A stretch of DNA of 21,129 nt from H111-94 sp034436045 (GCA_034436045.1 DAOTVZ010000240.1:1-21129), one strand, 5' to 3'. Counted from the stretch's first letter, positions 7,124-14,335 are shown. Notes: generated by a model not told the origin, from the sequence alone. Numbers and translations: made by a program.

Positions 7124-8992
7124 ATGACGACGATACAAACAGAGTCTATGGTACAGCAGTGGACAAATCTGGCGCAGCAGTTGCGCGTCGATAGTATTCG
7201 TGCGACCACCGCCGCCGGGTCGGGCCACCCCACCTCATCCATGTCGGCGGCTGATCTGATGGCAGTGCTGATGATGAGCTACTTGCGCTATGACTTCGAG
7301 CATCCCGAAAATCCTCATAATGACCATCTCATTTTCTCGAAAGGCCATGCCTCGCCTCTCCTCTACGCGATGTTTAAAGCGGCAGGCGCGATCAGCGATG
7401 ATGAGTTGATGACGCTGCGCAAGTTTGGCAGCCGTCTGCAAGGCCACCCTACTCCGGCTATTCCCTGGGTTGATGTGGCTACCGGTTCGTTGGGGCAGGG
7501 GCTGCCCATCGGGGTTGGCATCGCGCTGGCGGGCAAATATCTCGATAAGTTGCCTTATCGTGTCTGGGTATTGCTGGGCGACAGCGAGATGGCGGAGGGT
7601 TCCATCTGGGAGGCATTTGACCATGCCTCGCACTACAAGCTGGATAACCTGATTGCTATTCTGGACTGCAATCGTCTGGGACAACGCGGTGAGACGGAAC
7701 TGGGCTGGAATACCGCCGCCTATGCAGAGCGCGCACACGCCTTCGGCTGGCATGCCATTGTCATCAATGGGCACGACTATGACGAGATCAACAACGCTTA
7801 TAGCGAGGCTTTGCGCGTGCAGGAGAGGCCGACGGTAATCGTAGCAAAAACTATCAAAGGCAAAGGCGTCTCCTTCCTTGAGAACGTCAACGGCTGGCAT
7901 GGTAAGGCGCTCAGCAAGGAGCAGGCGGAGAAGGCGCTACAGGAACTCAATCCGCGTGTGCGCAGCAAGGTCTACCCTGTGCAGAAGCCTGATCCGGCCC
8001 CAACTGTGCCCGCGCCGCGACATAAGCCGGTAGCATTGCCTCGCTACCAGGTCAACGAGGAGGTGGCGACGCGCAAGGCGTATGGTGATGCGCTCAAAGC
8101 GCTGGGGGCGGCCTATCCTGAGCTGGTTGGTCTGGATGGCGAGGTCAGCAATTCGACCTACACCGAAGAGTTTGCGAAGGCTTATCCTGAGCGTTACTTT
8201 GAGCAGTACATCGCCGAGCAGCAGATGATTGCGGCGGCGGTCGGCATGAGCGTCCGCCGTAAGATTCCTTTTGCCTCGACCTTTGCTGCCTTCCTGACCC
8301 GTGCCTACGATTTCATTCGCATGGCAGCGATCTCGAATGCCAATATTCGTCTCGTTGGCTCACACGCTGGCGTCTCGATTGGCGAAGATGGCCCTTCGCA
8401 GATGGGGCTGGAGGATCTGGCCATGATGCGCGCCGTGTATGGCAGTACCATCCTCTATCCCTGTGATGCCAATCAGACGGCGCAGCTCGTCGCGGCGATG
8501 GCCGAGCATCAGGGCATTGTCTATATGCGCACCACACGCGAGAAGACGCCCGTCCTCTACGCGCCCGACGAGCAGTTCGCGGTTGGGGGCAGTAAGGTAT
8601 TACGTAGCTCAGACCACGACCAGGTGACGGTGGTAGCCGCCGGTATCACCGTGCATGAGGCCCTCAAAGCCTACGAGCAACTGCTAAGCGATGGTATTAC
8701 TATTCGGGTGATCGATGCCTACTCGGTCAAGCCGATGGATGAGGAGACGCTGCTGGCAGCGGCTGAAGAGACGGGCAATCGTTTCATTACCGTCGAAGAT
8801 CACTGGCCCGAAGGGGGTCTGGGTGAGGCCGTGCTGGAGGTCTTTACATACCGCACTGGCCCCTTGCCACAACTCGTCAAGCTGGCCGTAGCATCCATGC
8901 CCGGCTCCGGCACCCCCGCTGAGTTGATCGAGGAGGCAGGTATCAGCGCCCACCATATCGCGCAAGCCGTCAAGGTGATGGTAGGGAAATAA
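7124..8992 (+). CDS. tkt: Transketolase
   Basis: The product (622 residues) transfers two-carbon ketol units between sugar phosphates in the pentose phosphate pathway, using thiamine diphosphate (ThDP) and Mg2+ in the cytosol. Residues 1-280 hold the ThDP-binding domain with GSGHPTSSMSAADLMAV near 32-48, SKGHASPLLYAMF near 72, and the metal/ThDP motif GDSEMAEG (152-159) ending in DCNRLGQ near 181-187. The pyrimidine-binding domain contains IAEQQM with the catalytic Glu at 365, and the C-terminal domain runs to the end. The length and the GSGHPTSSMS region match the shorter, animal-type enzymes of about 620 residues rather than the 660-residue E. coli type. AAGGAG lies 10 bases before the ATG. 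A hairpin follows directly after the stop codon, so the gene is probably a single transcription unit. Confidence 0.96.
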   Translation: MTTIQTESMVQQWTNLAQQLRVDSIRATTAAGSGHPTSSMSAADLMAVLMMSYLRYDFEHPENPHNDHLIFSKGHASPLLYAMFKAAGAISDDELMTLRKFGSRLQGHPTPAIPWVDVATGSLGQGLPIGVGIALAGKYLDKLPYRVWVLLGDSEMAEGSIWEAFDHASHYKLDNLIAILDCNRLGQRGETELGWNTAAYAERAHAFGWHAIVINGHDYDEINNAYSEALRVQERPTVIVAKTIKGKGVSFLENVNGWHGKALSKEQAEKALQELNPRVRSKVYPVQKPDPAPTVPAPRHKPVALPRYQVNEEVATRKAYGDALKALGAAYPELVGLDGEVSNSTYTEEFAKAYPERYFEQYIAEQQMIAAAVGMSVRRKIPFASTFAAFLTRAYDFIRMAAISNANIRLVGSHAGVSIGEDGPSQMGLEDLAMMRAVYGSTILYPCDANQTAQLVAAMAEHQGIVYMRTTREKTPVLYAPDEQFAVGGSKVLRSSDHDQVTVVAAGITVHEALKAYEQLLSDGITIRVIDAYSVKPMDEETLLAAAEETGNRFITVEDHWPEGGLGEAVLEVFTYRTGPLPQLVKLAVASMPGSGTPAELIEEAGISAHHIAQAVKVMVGK

Positions 8993-9042
8993 AATCTCTT
9001 CTGTAGGGGCGCGAAACCTCACGTCCCTACAGAAGAGATTTT
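8991..9042. terminator. Strong hairpin after transketolase
   Basis: Arms 8991-9008 (AAAATCTCTTCTGTAGGG) and 9025-9042 are perfectly complementary over 18 bp; G-U, C-G and G-C pairs can extend the stem inward. The hairpin starts in the TAA stop and ends in TTTT on both strands, so it can serve as a bidirectional intrinsic terminator. Its core, GTAGGGGCG...CGTCCCTAC, belongs to the GTAGRG hairpin family of the window. Confidence 0.75.
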
Positions 9043-9082
9043 GTAGATACATTTGTATTTGCCTTTACCCTGTTATACCTTG

Positions 9083-9109
9083 CTGATTATCTCATAATGT
9101 AATAATCAG
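9083..9109. promoter_or_regulatory. 8-bp inverted repeat before the membrane protein gene
   Basis: CTGATTAT (9083-9090) and ATAATCAG (9102-9109) are exact complements separated by 11 bases that include CATAAT, a possible -10 box. The arrangement resembles an operator overlapping a promoter for the gene at 9165; this is inference. Confidence 0.35.
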
Positions 9110-9164
9110 GTGCATATTTATTCTTGTCTCCGTTTGAGCAAGTGCAGGAGGAGCGTTACTGATA

Positions 9165-9725
9165 ATGAAAGATGCGTTTGCTGCTGATACAGAGCAGAAG
9201 AAGGGTGCTGAGCGAGGGGTGAACGATGCCCCGCAAGGCATTGGCATGGCGGTCGCCTTTGATTGGGGACTGGTCGTACAAATTTTAGTGACCCCCTGGA
9301 TTGGCCCATTTTTTGACTCTAATCCTTTCAAGGGCTTACCGGTTTTCGTGGCCTCTCTCATTTCATTGCCATTCGCCGCTATCATAGCGGTTTTTGGCGA
9401 AGGTGTGCGGCGTGGCTGGCGCTGGACACGGCCAGTTCAGCTTGTTTTTAATGCGCTGCTGTCCCTGGGTGGGCTAGCTTCGCTCTACTCAACCTGGCAG
9501 AGCATCCAGCGTGGCAACTACTGGCCTATTGTCACAGAGGTGATTTTAGTGATCTTCTCACCTTTGATCGCCTGGCGCTTGAGCCGACCTGTTACTGCAC
9601 GCTGGTTTGCGACCGTCACGAGCGCCGAGGCGCGCAAGCGGCATGGAGGTCTCTGGCCCTATCTCATCGCTATCTGGGCCATCGTCGGCGGCGTTTTACA
9701 GGCCATCGCGGCTCTCAGCCGTTAG
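9165..9725 (+). CDS. Small multi-pass membrane protein of unknown function
   Basis: The family is not recognised. The 186-residue product starts with a charged segment (1-30) and has four clear hydrophobic stretches near residues 58-79, 91-112, 120-140 and 163-183, plus a weaker one near 34-50. Short basic loops (VRRGWRWTR near 81-89, SAEARKRHGG near 153-162) fit a cytoplasmic side. No catalytic or transport motif is visible. A very strong AGGAGGAG site (9146-9153) lies 11 bases before the ATG. The lipid kinase gene starts 93 bases downstream on the same strand, so a joint role in membrane lipids is possible but not shown. Confidence 0.75.
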   Translation: MKDAFAADTEQKKGAERGVNDAPQGIGMAVAFDWGLVVQILVTPWIGPFFDSNPFKGLPVFVASLISLPFAAIIAVFGEGVRRGWRWTRPVQLVFNALLSLGGLASLYSTWQSIQRGNYWPIVTEVILVIFSPLIAWRLSRPVTARWFATVTSAEARKRHGGLWPYLIAIWAIVGGVLQAIAALSR

Positions 9726-9818
9726 GCGTATATCTTTTGCTGCTCTTCTGAAACTGAACGGTATCCTCTCCCGTGTTCCATCCAGCAGAGTTGCTGGTAT
9801 GAACTGAGTGAGGAGTAT

Positions 9819-11300
9819 ATGGCAAAGAAAAAAGCGACCCTGGTGATCAATCCACATGCCGGACAGAATGTTGCGCACCTGAGCGATATTCTGGCTATCA
9901 TGGCGGCTGGTGGTTGGAAAACACATATTACATTGAAAGAGTATGGTGGGCATAGCATACAACTTGCGCGTGCTGCTTGTAAGCGTGGTGACGATCTTGT
10001 GATTGCTTATGGAGGCGATGGCACGCTCAACCAGGTAGTGAATGGCATCATGAATAGCGGGGAGGAGCAGTGCCGACTGGCGGTGATTCCAGGGGGAACG
10101 GCCAATCTCTGGGCCAGAGAGATGGGTATTCCCATCGAGCCTGTGCGATCTGCGCTCTCTCTGCTCTGTTCTGAGGAGCGTGCGGTGGACGTAGGTTATA
10201 TCGATGTAGCGGCTGTCACCTTTGCCGATGGTTCAGCAATAGAGTTTGATACAGAGCATAACGGCAAGTCAAAGGGGCGTAAGCGTGGTCGCAAAACCAA
10301 AAATCATTTCTTGCTCATGGCAGGTCTAGGAGCAGACGCCGCCGTTATGGGGAGTGTGTCCAAGACATTAAAGTATCGTGTCGGGCCGCTGGCCGTGGGT
10401 CTCTCTATGATGAAGGAACTGCCGACCTATCCCACCTTTCCCGTTGAGGTGAAAGCGCTCAGGCACGGTGAGGAGAGCCTGCTCTGGCAGGGTGAGGCAG
10501 TGCAGCTTGTGATCGGCAATACGCGCCGTTATGCCATTGTCGCCGAAATGACACCCGAAGCCAGTATTGATGACGGGCGGCTCGATTTATGCATTATTAC
10601 CGCCGACGATCCTCTTTCAACGGCCCAACAACTGGCAGCGCTGGTGCTGCGTCGCAAGCCCGATACTACTGTAAGTAGCTACTTTCAAGAGGCGCATTTC
10701 TTTATCACTATTCCCGCTTCTGTGCAAGTGCAACTGGATGGTAGCGCAGTAAAGCTAAAGGATTATCTGGATAAGAATGTCTATGAGCAGGTGTTGGGAC
10801 GAGCAGGTACTGAACAGGTCATGATTACCTATCGTATTGACGTTGAACCACATGCTCTGCGCGTGCTGGTGCCGTCGGATTGTAGCAGCGAATTGTTTGA
10901 GCAGCCAGAAGCAGAACAATCAGTGACGGAGGGGAAGGAGCTATCCGTTCACGAAAAAGATAAGCGGAGCGAGGAGTCACAGCGTATGCGTGACAGTGAA
11001 AGTGGGGCGGTTCCTGGTTCGCTGGTGCGTGGGCGACGGGTGACGATGATCGGCAAAGCAGTGCAGGTAGAGATAAAGAAGCAACCAGCATATGTGCTTG
11101 CAGGTACCACACCGAAACTTTCAACCAGTGAGCAACGGGTTGTGGCAGTTGTCATCAACAAGAAGACGGTATTACACGATCAGCAAGGGAACACTCTGCC
11201 TTTTGACGACGTGGCTTCTGTAAAAGAAGGAGCTGTTATCACAGTTGAGGGCAAAAAGAACAAGCGCGGTGTGATTCGAGCTACCACGATGGTGATATGA
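9819..11300 (+). CDS. Diacylglycerol kinase family protein with extra C-terminal domain
   Basis: The product has 493 residues. The N-terminal two thirds is a DAGK_cat/LCB5 lipid kinase: LVINPHAGQN near 8-17, YGGDGTLNQVVNG near 64-76 and IPGGTANLWA near 90-99, with the RAVDVG strand near 121. A basic insertion (KSKGRKRGRKTK) lies between strands of the second domain. After the kinase core ends near residue 350 there is an acidic, charged linker (about 353-402) and then a beta-rich domain of some 90 residues (403-493; VTMIGKAVQVEIKKQ, then VVAVVINKKTVLHD and EGAVITVEGKKNKRGVIR). The usual family length is about 300, so the tail is an addition; it looks OB-fold-like by eye. GAGGAG lies just before the ATG. 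Lipid substrate and the role of the tail are unknown. Confidence 0.88.
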   Translation: MAKKKATLVINPHAGQNVAHLSDILAIMAAGGWKTHITLKEYGGHSIQLARAACKRGDDLVIAYGGDGTLNQVVNGIMNSGEEQCRLAVIPGGTANLWAREMGIPIEPVRSALSLLCSEERAVDVGYIDVAAVTFADGSAIEFDTEHNGKSKGRKRGRKTKNHFLLMAGLGADAAVMGSVSKTLKYRVGPLAVGLSMMKELPTYPTFPVEVKALRHGEESLLWQGEAVQLVIGNTRRYAIVAEMTPEASIDDGRLDLCIITADDPLSTAQQLAALVLRRKPDTTVSSYFQEAHFFITIPASVQVQLDGSAVKLKDYLDKNVYEQVLGRAGTEQVMITYRIDVEPHALRVLVPSDCSSELFEQPEAEQSVTEGKELSVHEKDKRSEESQRMRDSESGAVPGSLVRGRRVTMIGKAVQVEIKKQPAYVLAGTTPKLSTSEQRVVAVVINKKTVLHDQQGNTLPFDDVASVKEGAVITVEGKKNKRGVIRATTMVI

Positions 11301-11363
11301 AGCCTCTCTCGTGATCTGATTGCTCCATATACCTGAAAATTGGGAGCAGGCGGTTCTGATTGG

Positions 11364-11407
11364 ACAATCCGCTTTTACCTACGTTTTATACGGTGAAAGC
11401 GGATTGT
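11364..11407. other. Long stem-loop between lipid kinase and the ATP-grasp unit
   Basis: The arms 11364-11379 (ACAATCCGCTTTTACC) and 11392-11407 (GGTGAAAGCGGATTGT) pair over 16 bp with one G-U wobble and a 12-base loop. It lies 64 bases after the kinase stop codon and upstream of the next promoter. No T run follows, so it may be an RNA-stability or rho-independent end structure, or an operator. Confidence 0.6.
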
Positions 11408-11452
11408 GAGGTTTCTGGGGGGAAGCCAGGGATCAGAAGCGCTGCGGAACAG

Positions 11453-11481
11453 TGGACTTTCAATTGTAAGCAATGTATAAT
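11453..11481 (+). promoter_or_regulatory. Promoter for the Gly/His protein and ATP-grasp pair
   Basis: A consensus -10 box TATAAT (11476-11481) is preceded, with a 17-base spacer, by TGGACT (11453-11458), which matches four of six bases of TTGACA. Transcription would start near 11488 and give a leader of about 47 bases before the ATG at 11535. Confidence 0.6.
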
Positions 11482-11534
11482 GGCAGAACATTCCCTCGAT
11501 AATTACAGGTATAGATCAAATAGAGGTGAGTTTT

Positions 11535-11759
11535 ATGAGTTTCTGGGATCTTTTCCGACGTAAACCCAAAGAAGGAGAACAGGGGCAAGATGAGGAGCAA
11601 AAAAAACAACGGCGTGGAGGTCTGTTTCACGGTGGGGGTGCCGGAGGCGGCAATATTTTCTCCGGCAGAGGCTCCCATCATGGACATCACAGCCATCACG
11701 GTGGTCTTAGCGGCATCGGAGGAAGTGGCCATGCTCATGGAGGCGTCATAGGTGGCTAA
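11535..11759 (+). CDS. Small Gly/His-rich protein, likely partner of the ATP-grasp ligase
   Basis: No known family is recognised. The 74-residue product starts with an amphipathic segment (MSFWDLFRRKPK), then a charged stretch rich in Glu, Gln, Lys and Arg (13-27), and from about residue 28 a tail made almost only of Gly, His and Ser, with nine histidines (32, 48, 49, 51, 52, 54, 55, 66, 68) and ending VIGG. The His clusters could bind Ni, Zn or Cu. The ATG at 11535 is chosen because GAGGTGA stands 5 bases upstream; the GTG at 11526 overlaps that site. Its last codons overlap the start of the ATP-grasp gene by 8 bases, which indicates translational coupling and makes it a candidate substrate of that ligase. 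Confidence 0.75.
   Translation: MSFWDLFRRKPKEGEQGQDEEQKKQRRGGLFHGGGAGGGNIFSGRGSHHGHHSHHGGLSGIGGSGHAHGGVIGG
11739..11743 (+). promoter_or_regulatory. Shine-Dalgarno site inside the Gly/His gene for the GTG start at 11752
   Basis: GGAGG stands 8 bases before the GTG at 11752. It lies inside the coding sequence of the 74-residue protein and decides the non-ATG start of the ligase. Confidence 0.75.
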
Positions 11760-13071
11760 TTTTCTAGCTGTGACTCCTCAAATGGAAAGCAAGAGTTATC
11801 GTGAAGTGCGACGTTCCTACTATGCTCAGTTCCCCGCCTTCTGGGCTACTTTGCCTGGGGCAGAACAAGAAGAGTACGCGGTTTTTGGGGCGCTTGAAAT
11901 AACTTCCGAGCAGGTGAGGGAACTGTGCACTGCGGCTGCCCGTCTGTATCAGCTTTTACAGCGCCAGGCCAGTCTGCTCCAACGCGCAGATAAGGGAGCA
12001 TTGCTGGATGTTGGCATCCCGCCTTGCGCTGTTCCTTACTGTCAGACTATCATGCCCGGAATGCCTGCTATCATGTGTGGGCGTTTTGAGTTTGCCCTGA
12101 CGGAGCAAGGCCCCAAACTGCTCGAATTGAATGCCGAGACACCGACCTTTGTTGTTGAGCTTTTTCAGATGAACAGCCAGTTTTGCACAGACTTCGGGTT
12201 GAGTGATCCCAACCGGCAGGCACGCATGCAGTTGGCCAGAGCGGTGCAGGCCGCGATTCAGGCGGGTATTGCCTGGCTCAAGCCGCGTCCGTGGCGGCGT
12301 GCGTCAGTGGTGTTCAGTGCGTATGCGGACAATAAGGAGGAGTACAACACCGCCGAGTTTTATCGTCAACTAGCCAATCTTACTCAGTGTTTTACCTATC
12401 GTACTGCTTTTTGTCACCTTGAAGATTTGCGTGTGACCGACGATGGTCTGTGGACTGCCGATGATAGGCCGATTGATGTACTCTATAAAATGTATCCGAC
12501 AGAGTATTTGATTGAAGACTGCGCGCCTGATGGGACGCCGGTGGGCCTGATGTTGCTAGACCTTGTGCGCAAGCGACGGCTGGCCGTACTCAATCCACCG
12601 AGCGCATTTGTACTCCAGAGCAAGGCTTTGATGGCTCTCCTCTGGACAGCGCATCTGGCGCGGAGCAATCTCTTCACTGACGAAGAGCATGCCTGGCTGG
12701 AGCGCTATCTCCTTCCTACCTATTTCACTGCCCATGACCTGCAAGCCGCGCCAGGTTTTACCGGTTCTTATGTTGCCAAACCGGTCTATGGCCGTGAAGG
12801 TGTCTCCATTACGATTCATCAGGGGAGCGAGATACTTGAGAAAAGTCCTGACACGCTCTACGACGATCAACTCATGATCTATCAACAGTTTGTTCCCCTG
12901 CCGAAAGCGACTATTTTGACCGAGATGGGGCCGACCGAAGTCAATCTCGTCCATAACTGCTTTGTCGTCGCGGGCGAATCCTCTGCGATTGGAATACGAG
13001 GTGCGAGCAAACTGATTCTCGATGATAACTCCTATTTTATACCCGTCTGTTATCCTCAACAACCGCGCTAG
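11752..13071 (+). CDS. Glutathionylspermidine synthase-like ATP-grasp amide ligase
   Basis: The 439-residue product matches the C-terminal synthetase domain of glutathionylspermidine synthase (the pre-ATP-grasp/ATP-grasp group that includes E. coli YgiC and YjfC), enzymes that join a carboxylate to an amine with ATP. Visible are GRFEFALTEQGPKLLELNAE near 110-129 followed by TPT, the lysine-glycine loop YVAKPVYGREG near 340-350, YQQFVPLP near 377-384 and the final VAGESSAIGIRGASKLILDD near 406-425. The amidase (CHAP) domain of true GspS is absent, and glutathionylspermidine is not expected here, so the substrate is open. The GTG start overlaps the stop of the Gly/His-rich gene. The length is slightly above YgiC (about 386). 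Peptide or polyamine ligation is inferred. Confidence 0.88.
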   Translation: MANFLAVTPQMESKSYREVRRSYYAQFPAFWATLPGAEQEEYAVFGALEITSEQVRELCTAAARLYQLLQRQASLLQRADKGALLDVGIPPCAVPYCQTIMPGMPAIMCGRFEFALTEQGPKLLELNAETPTFVVELFQMNSQFCTDFGLSDPNRQARMQLARAVQAAIQAGIAWLKPRPWRRASVVFSAYADNKEEYNTAEFYRQLANLTQCFTYRTAFCHLEDLRVTDDGLWTADDRPIDVLYKMYPTEYLIEDCAPDGTPVGLMLLDLVRKRRLAVLNPPSAFVLQSKALMALLWTAHLARSNLFTDEEHAWLERYLLPTYFTAHDLQAAPGFTGSYVAKPVYGREGVSITIHQGSEILEKSPDTLYDDQLMIYQQFVPLPKATILTEMGPTEVNLVHNCFVVAGESSAIGIRGASKLILDDNSYFIPVCYPQQPR

Positions 13072-13118
13072 ATGCAGTCAAGATCAGCGTACATGTCCGT
13101 TAAATGTCATCATGGATA

Positions 13119-13127
13119 TGTTACAAT
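13119..13127 (+). promoter_or_regulatory. Candidate extended -10 promoter for the RNase H gene
   Basis: TGTTACAAT gives TG, one base and TACAAT (13122-13127), 49 bases before the GTG start. A weak TTAAAT stands 16 bases upstream of the -10 box. Confidence 0.4.
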
Positions 13128-13176
13128 AATCGTCGTTGCTGATAAAATTTGATCGATTTATGTTGAAAGGTAGTAA

Positions 13177-13974
13177 GTGGTGAACGAGATTCAAAGCTCT
13201 TTAGAGTGGGATTCTGTGCTAGACGCTGTGCGGACGGCTGATATTCGTGCCGCTTTGCCGAATTTAGGCCCTGCCGGTGTGGTGGCTTATACAGATGGCG
13301 CGTGCATCAAAAATCCCGGTGGCCCTGCCGGTTGGAGCGCGCTGTTCTGGTCGGCGACCGATATGGTCGATGGCAAAGTACGCGCGGGTGCACCTTGCCT
13401 GGAATGCTATGGACACATCCCCAAAGCGCCGACCACGACGAATAATCGTGCTGAGATTGCCGCCGTGCTGGCCGTTCTCTCTATTGCGCCCCCGACCTTG
13501 CCCCTGATCATCTATAGCGATAGCGAATATACCATCAAGGTTGCGCAGGGTACCTACCAGATGAAAGCCAACCCTGACCTGTGGGCTATTTATCGTAAGT
13601 TGTTGAGCTATCGCAAGCAGCCGCCAACGTTTGTCTGGGTGCGGGGACACGCCGGTCAGCAGCATAATGAGCGTGCCGATGAGTTGGCCGGGCTGGGTGC
13701 CTTCAAGGGCGATAGAGAGGCGTATCGACAGTGGCAGGCCTCGCAGGCAGCCGAGGCTCATAATGTTCTGCCATCGACGCAAATGGCGGCCTTGCGGCAG
13801 AAAGTGCAGAAGCTGCAAGCATATTTTGCCGCGCAGGATGCCGGGCGCATAGGCGAGCAAGAGCAGCAATTCATCTCTGATATGGCGAAACGCCTGCAAA
13901 AAGACCGCTTTGTGCCAACACCAAAACAGTTGAACTGGATTGAGGGATTGTTAAAGAAATATCACGTAAAGTAA
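13177..13974 (+). CDS. rnhA: Ribonuclease HI with C-terminal helical extension
   Basis: The product (265 residues) cleaves the RNA strand of RNA-DNA hybrids. The RNase H domain covers about residues 34-172 with the four acidic residues in place: D40 in YTDGAC, E93 in NNRAEI, D115 in YSDSEY and D168 in NERADELA, with H158 in VRGHAG. The region GKVRAGAPCLECYGHIPKA (about 66-84) is an insertion relative to E. coli RNase HI. About 30 residues precede the domain, and about 90 helical, charged residues follow it, ending in RFVPTPKQLNWIEGLLKKY, a motif that may bind nucleic acid or a partner. Two successive GTG codons (13177, 13180) could start it; AAAGG lies 6 bases before the first. It is flanked by its own promoter and stands alone. 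Confidence 0.92.
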   Translation: MVNEIQSSLEWDSVLDAVRTADIRAALPNLGPAGVVAYTDGACIKNPGGPAGWSALFWSATDMVDGKVRAGAPCLECYGHIPKAPTTTNNRAEIAAVLAVLSIAPPTLPLIIYSDSEYTIKVAQGTYQMKANPDLWAIYRKLLSYRKQPPTFVWVRGHAGQQHNERADELAGLGAFKGDREAYRQWQASQAAEAHNVLPSTQMAALRQKVQKLQAYFAAQDAGRIGEQEQQFISDMAKRLQKDRFVPTPKQLNWIEGLLKKYHVK

Positions 13975-14062
13975 GATGTAGTAAGGCCCCTTGTAATTCT
14001 CAGGGTTCCTCTCTTGTAGCACTTAAGCTCACTGCTTCGCATCGTTCGTTGCTTTTCTGATG

Positions 14063-14071
14063 TGATAGAAT
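14063..14071 (+). promoter_or_regulatory. Candidate extended -10 promoter of the prp operon
   Basis: TGATAGAAT gives TG, one base and TAGAAT (14066-14071, five of six bases of the consensus). No strong -35 hexamer is seen. The expected start near 14078 would place the dyad at 14099-14123 in the 5' leader. Confidence 0.42.
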
Positions 14072-14085
14072 GCAACGGGATACAC

Positions 14086-14128
14086 ATTGGCGAGCAGACT
14101 ATGTTTCATCGCGTGAAGCATAGCCAAT
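14086..14128 (+). promoter_or_regulatory. Dyad in the prp leader, operator or RNA hairpin
   Basis: CTATGTTTCA (14099-14108) and TGAAGCATAG (14114-14123) pair with a single G-U wobble around a 5-base loop. Outside them ATTGG (14086-14090) and CCAAT (14124-14128) can continue the stem past an 8-base bulge on the left. The site fits either a dimeric regulator just downstream of the promoter or a folded leader; no prp regulator gene is in the window. Confidence 0.5.
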
Positions 14129-14155
14129 CGGTAATCGATGGAAAGAAAGCATTAC

Positions 14156-14335
14156 ATGTACCAGAATATAGCATCGCGTTTTGTCGAACTGCTTCAATTG
14201 CCGCAGCAACTGGTAGGGCTGGCGTTTGTGGAGGAGGTTCCCTCTGCTATACAACATGTTGCGCATCGTGTGCCTTCGGCCTGCACCTTCTGGCGGCTTG
14301 GTGAGCAGGGCGTCTTTTGGGAGAAAGGGTTATGA
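14156..14335 (+). CDS. Short DUF169-like N-terminal fragment, probably a gene remnant
   Basis: The 59-residue frame (MYQNIASRFVELLQLPQQLV, then GLAFVEEVPSAIQHV and PSACTFWRLGEQGVFW) resembles the start of DUF169 proteins, which have a similar hydrophobic strand and a C-x-FWR-A-x-x-G motif followed by a conserved cysteine region. It stops right where the next conserved block should come, whereas full DUF169 proteins are over 200 residues. Its stop overlaps the prpB start as ATGA, so translation of the two may be coupled. It may be a deletion remnant fused to the prp operon, or a small leader protein kept for coupling. The ribosome site is weak (GAAAG). Family assignment is from memory of the motif. 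Confidence 0.5.
   Translation: MYQNIASRFVELLQLPQQLVGLAFVEEVPSAIQHVAHRVPSACTFWRLGEQGVFWEKGL

Noticed and set aside
6896..7228. Minus-strand frame of 110 residues over the transketolase start
   Set aside because: It overlaps a well-supported gene on the other strand and has no recognisable domain or start signal.
7235..7900. Long minus-strand frame of 221 residues inside transketolase
   Set aside because: It is antisense to conserved transketolase motifs and reflects codon bias of the real gene.
11360..11563. Plus-strand frame of 67 residues before the Gly/His gene
   Set aside because: It runs through the stem-loop and the TATAAT promoter, and overlaps the better-supported Gly/His-rich gene in another frame.
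13975..14155. Cobalamin riboswitch ahead of the prp and B12-type transporter genes
   Set aside because: No B12-box-like segment was seen in this leader or in the short gap before the permease.
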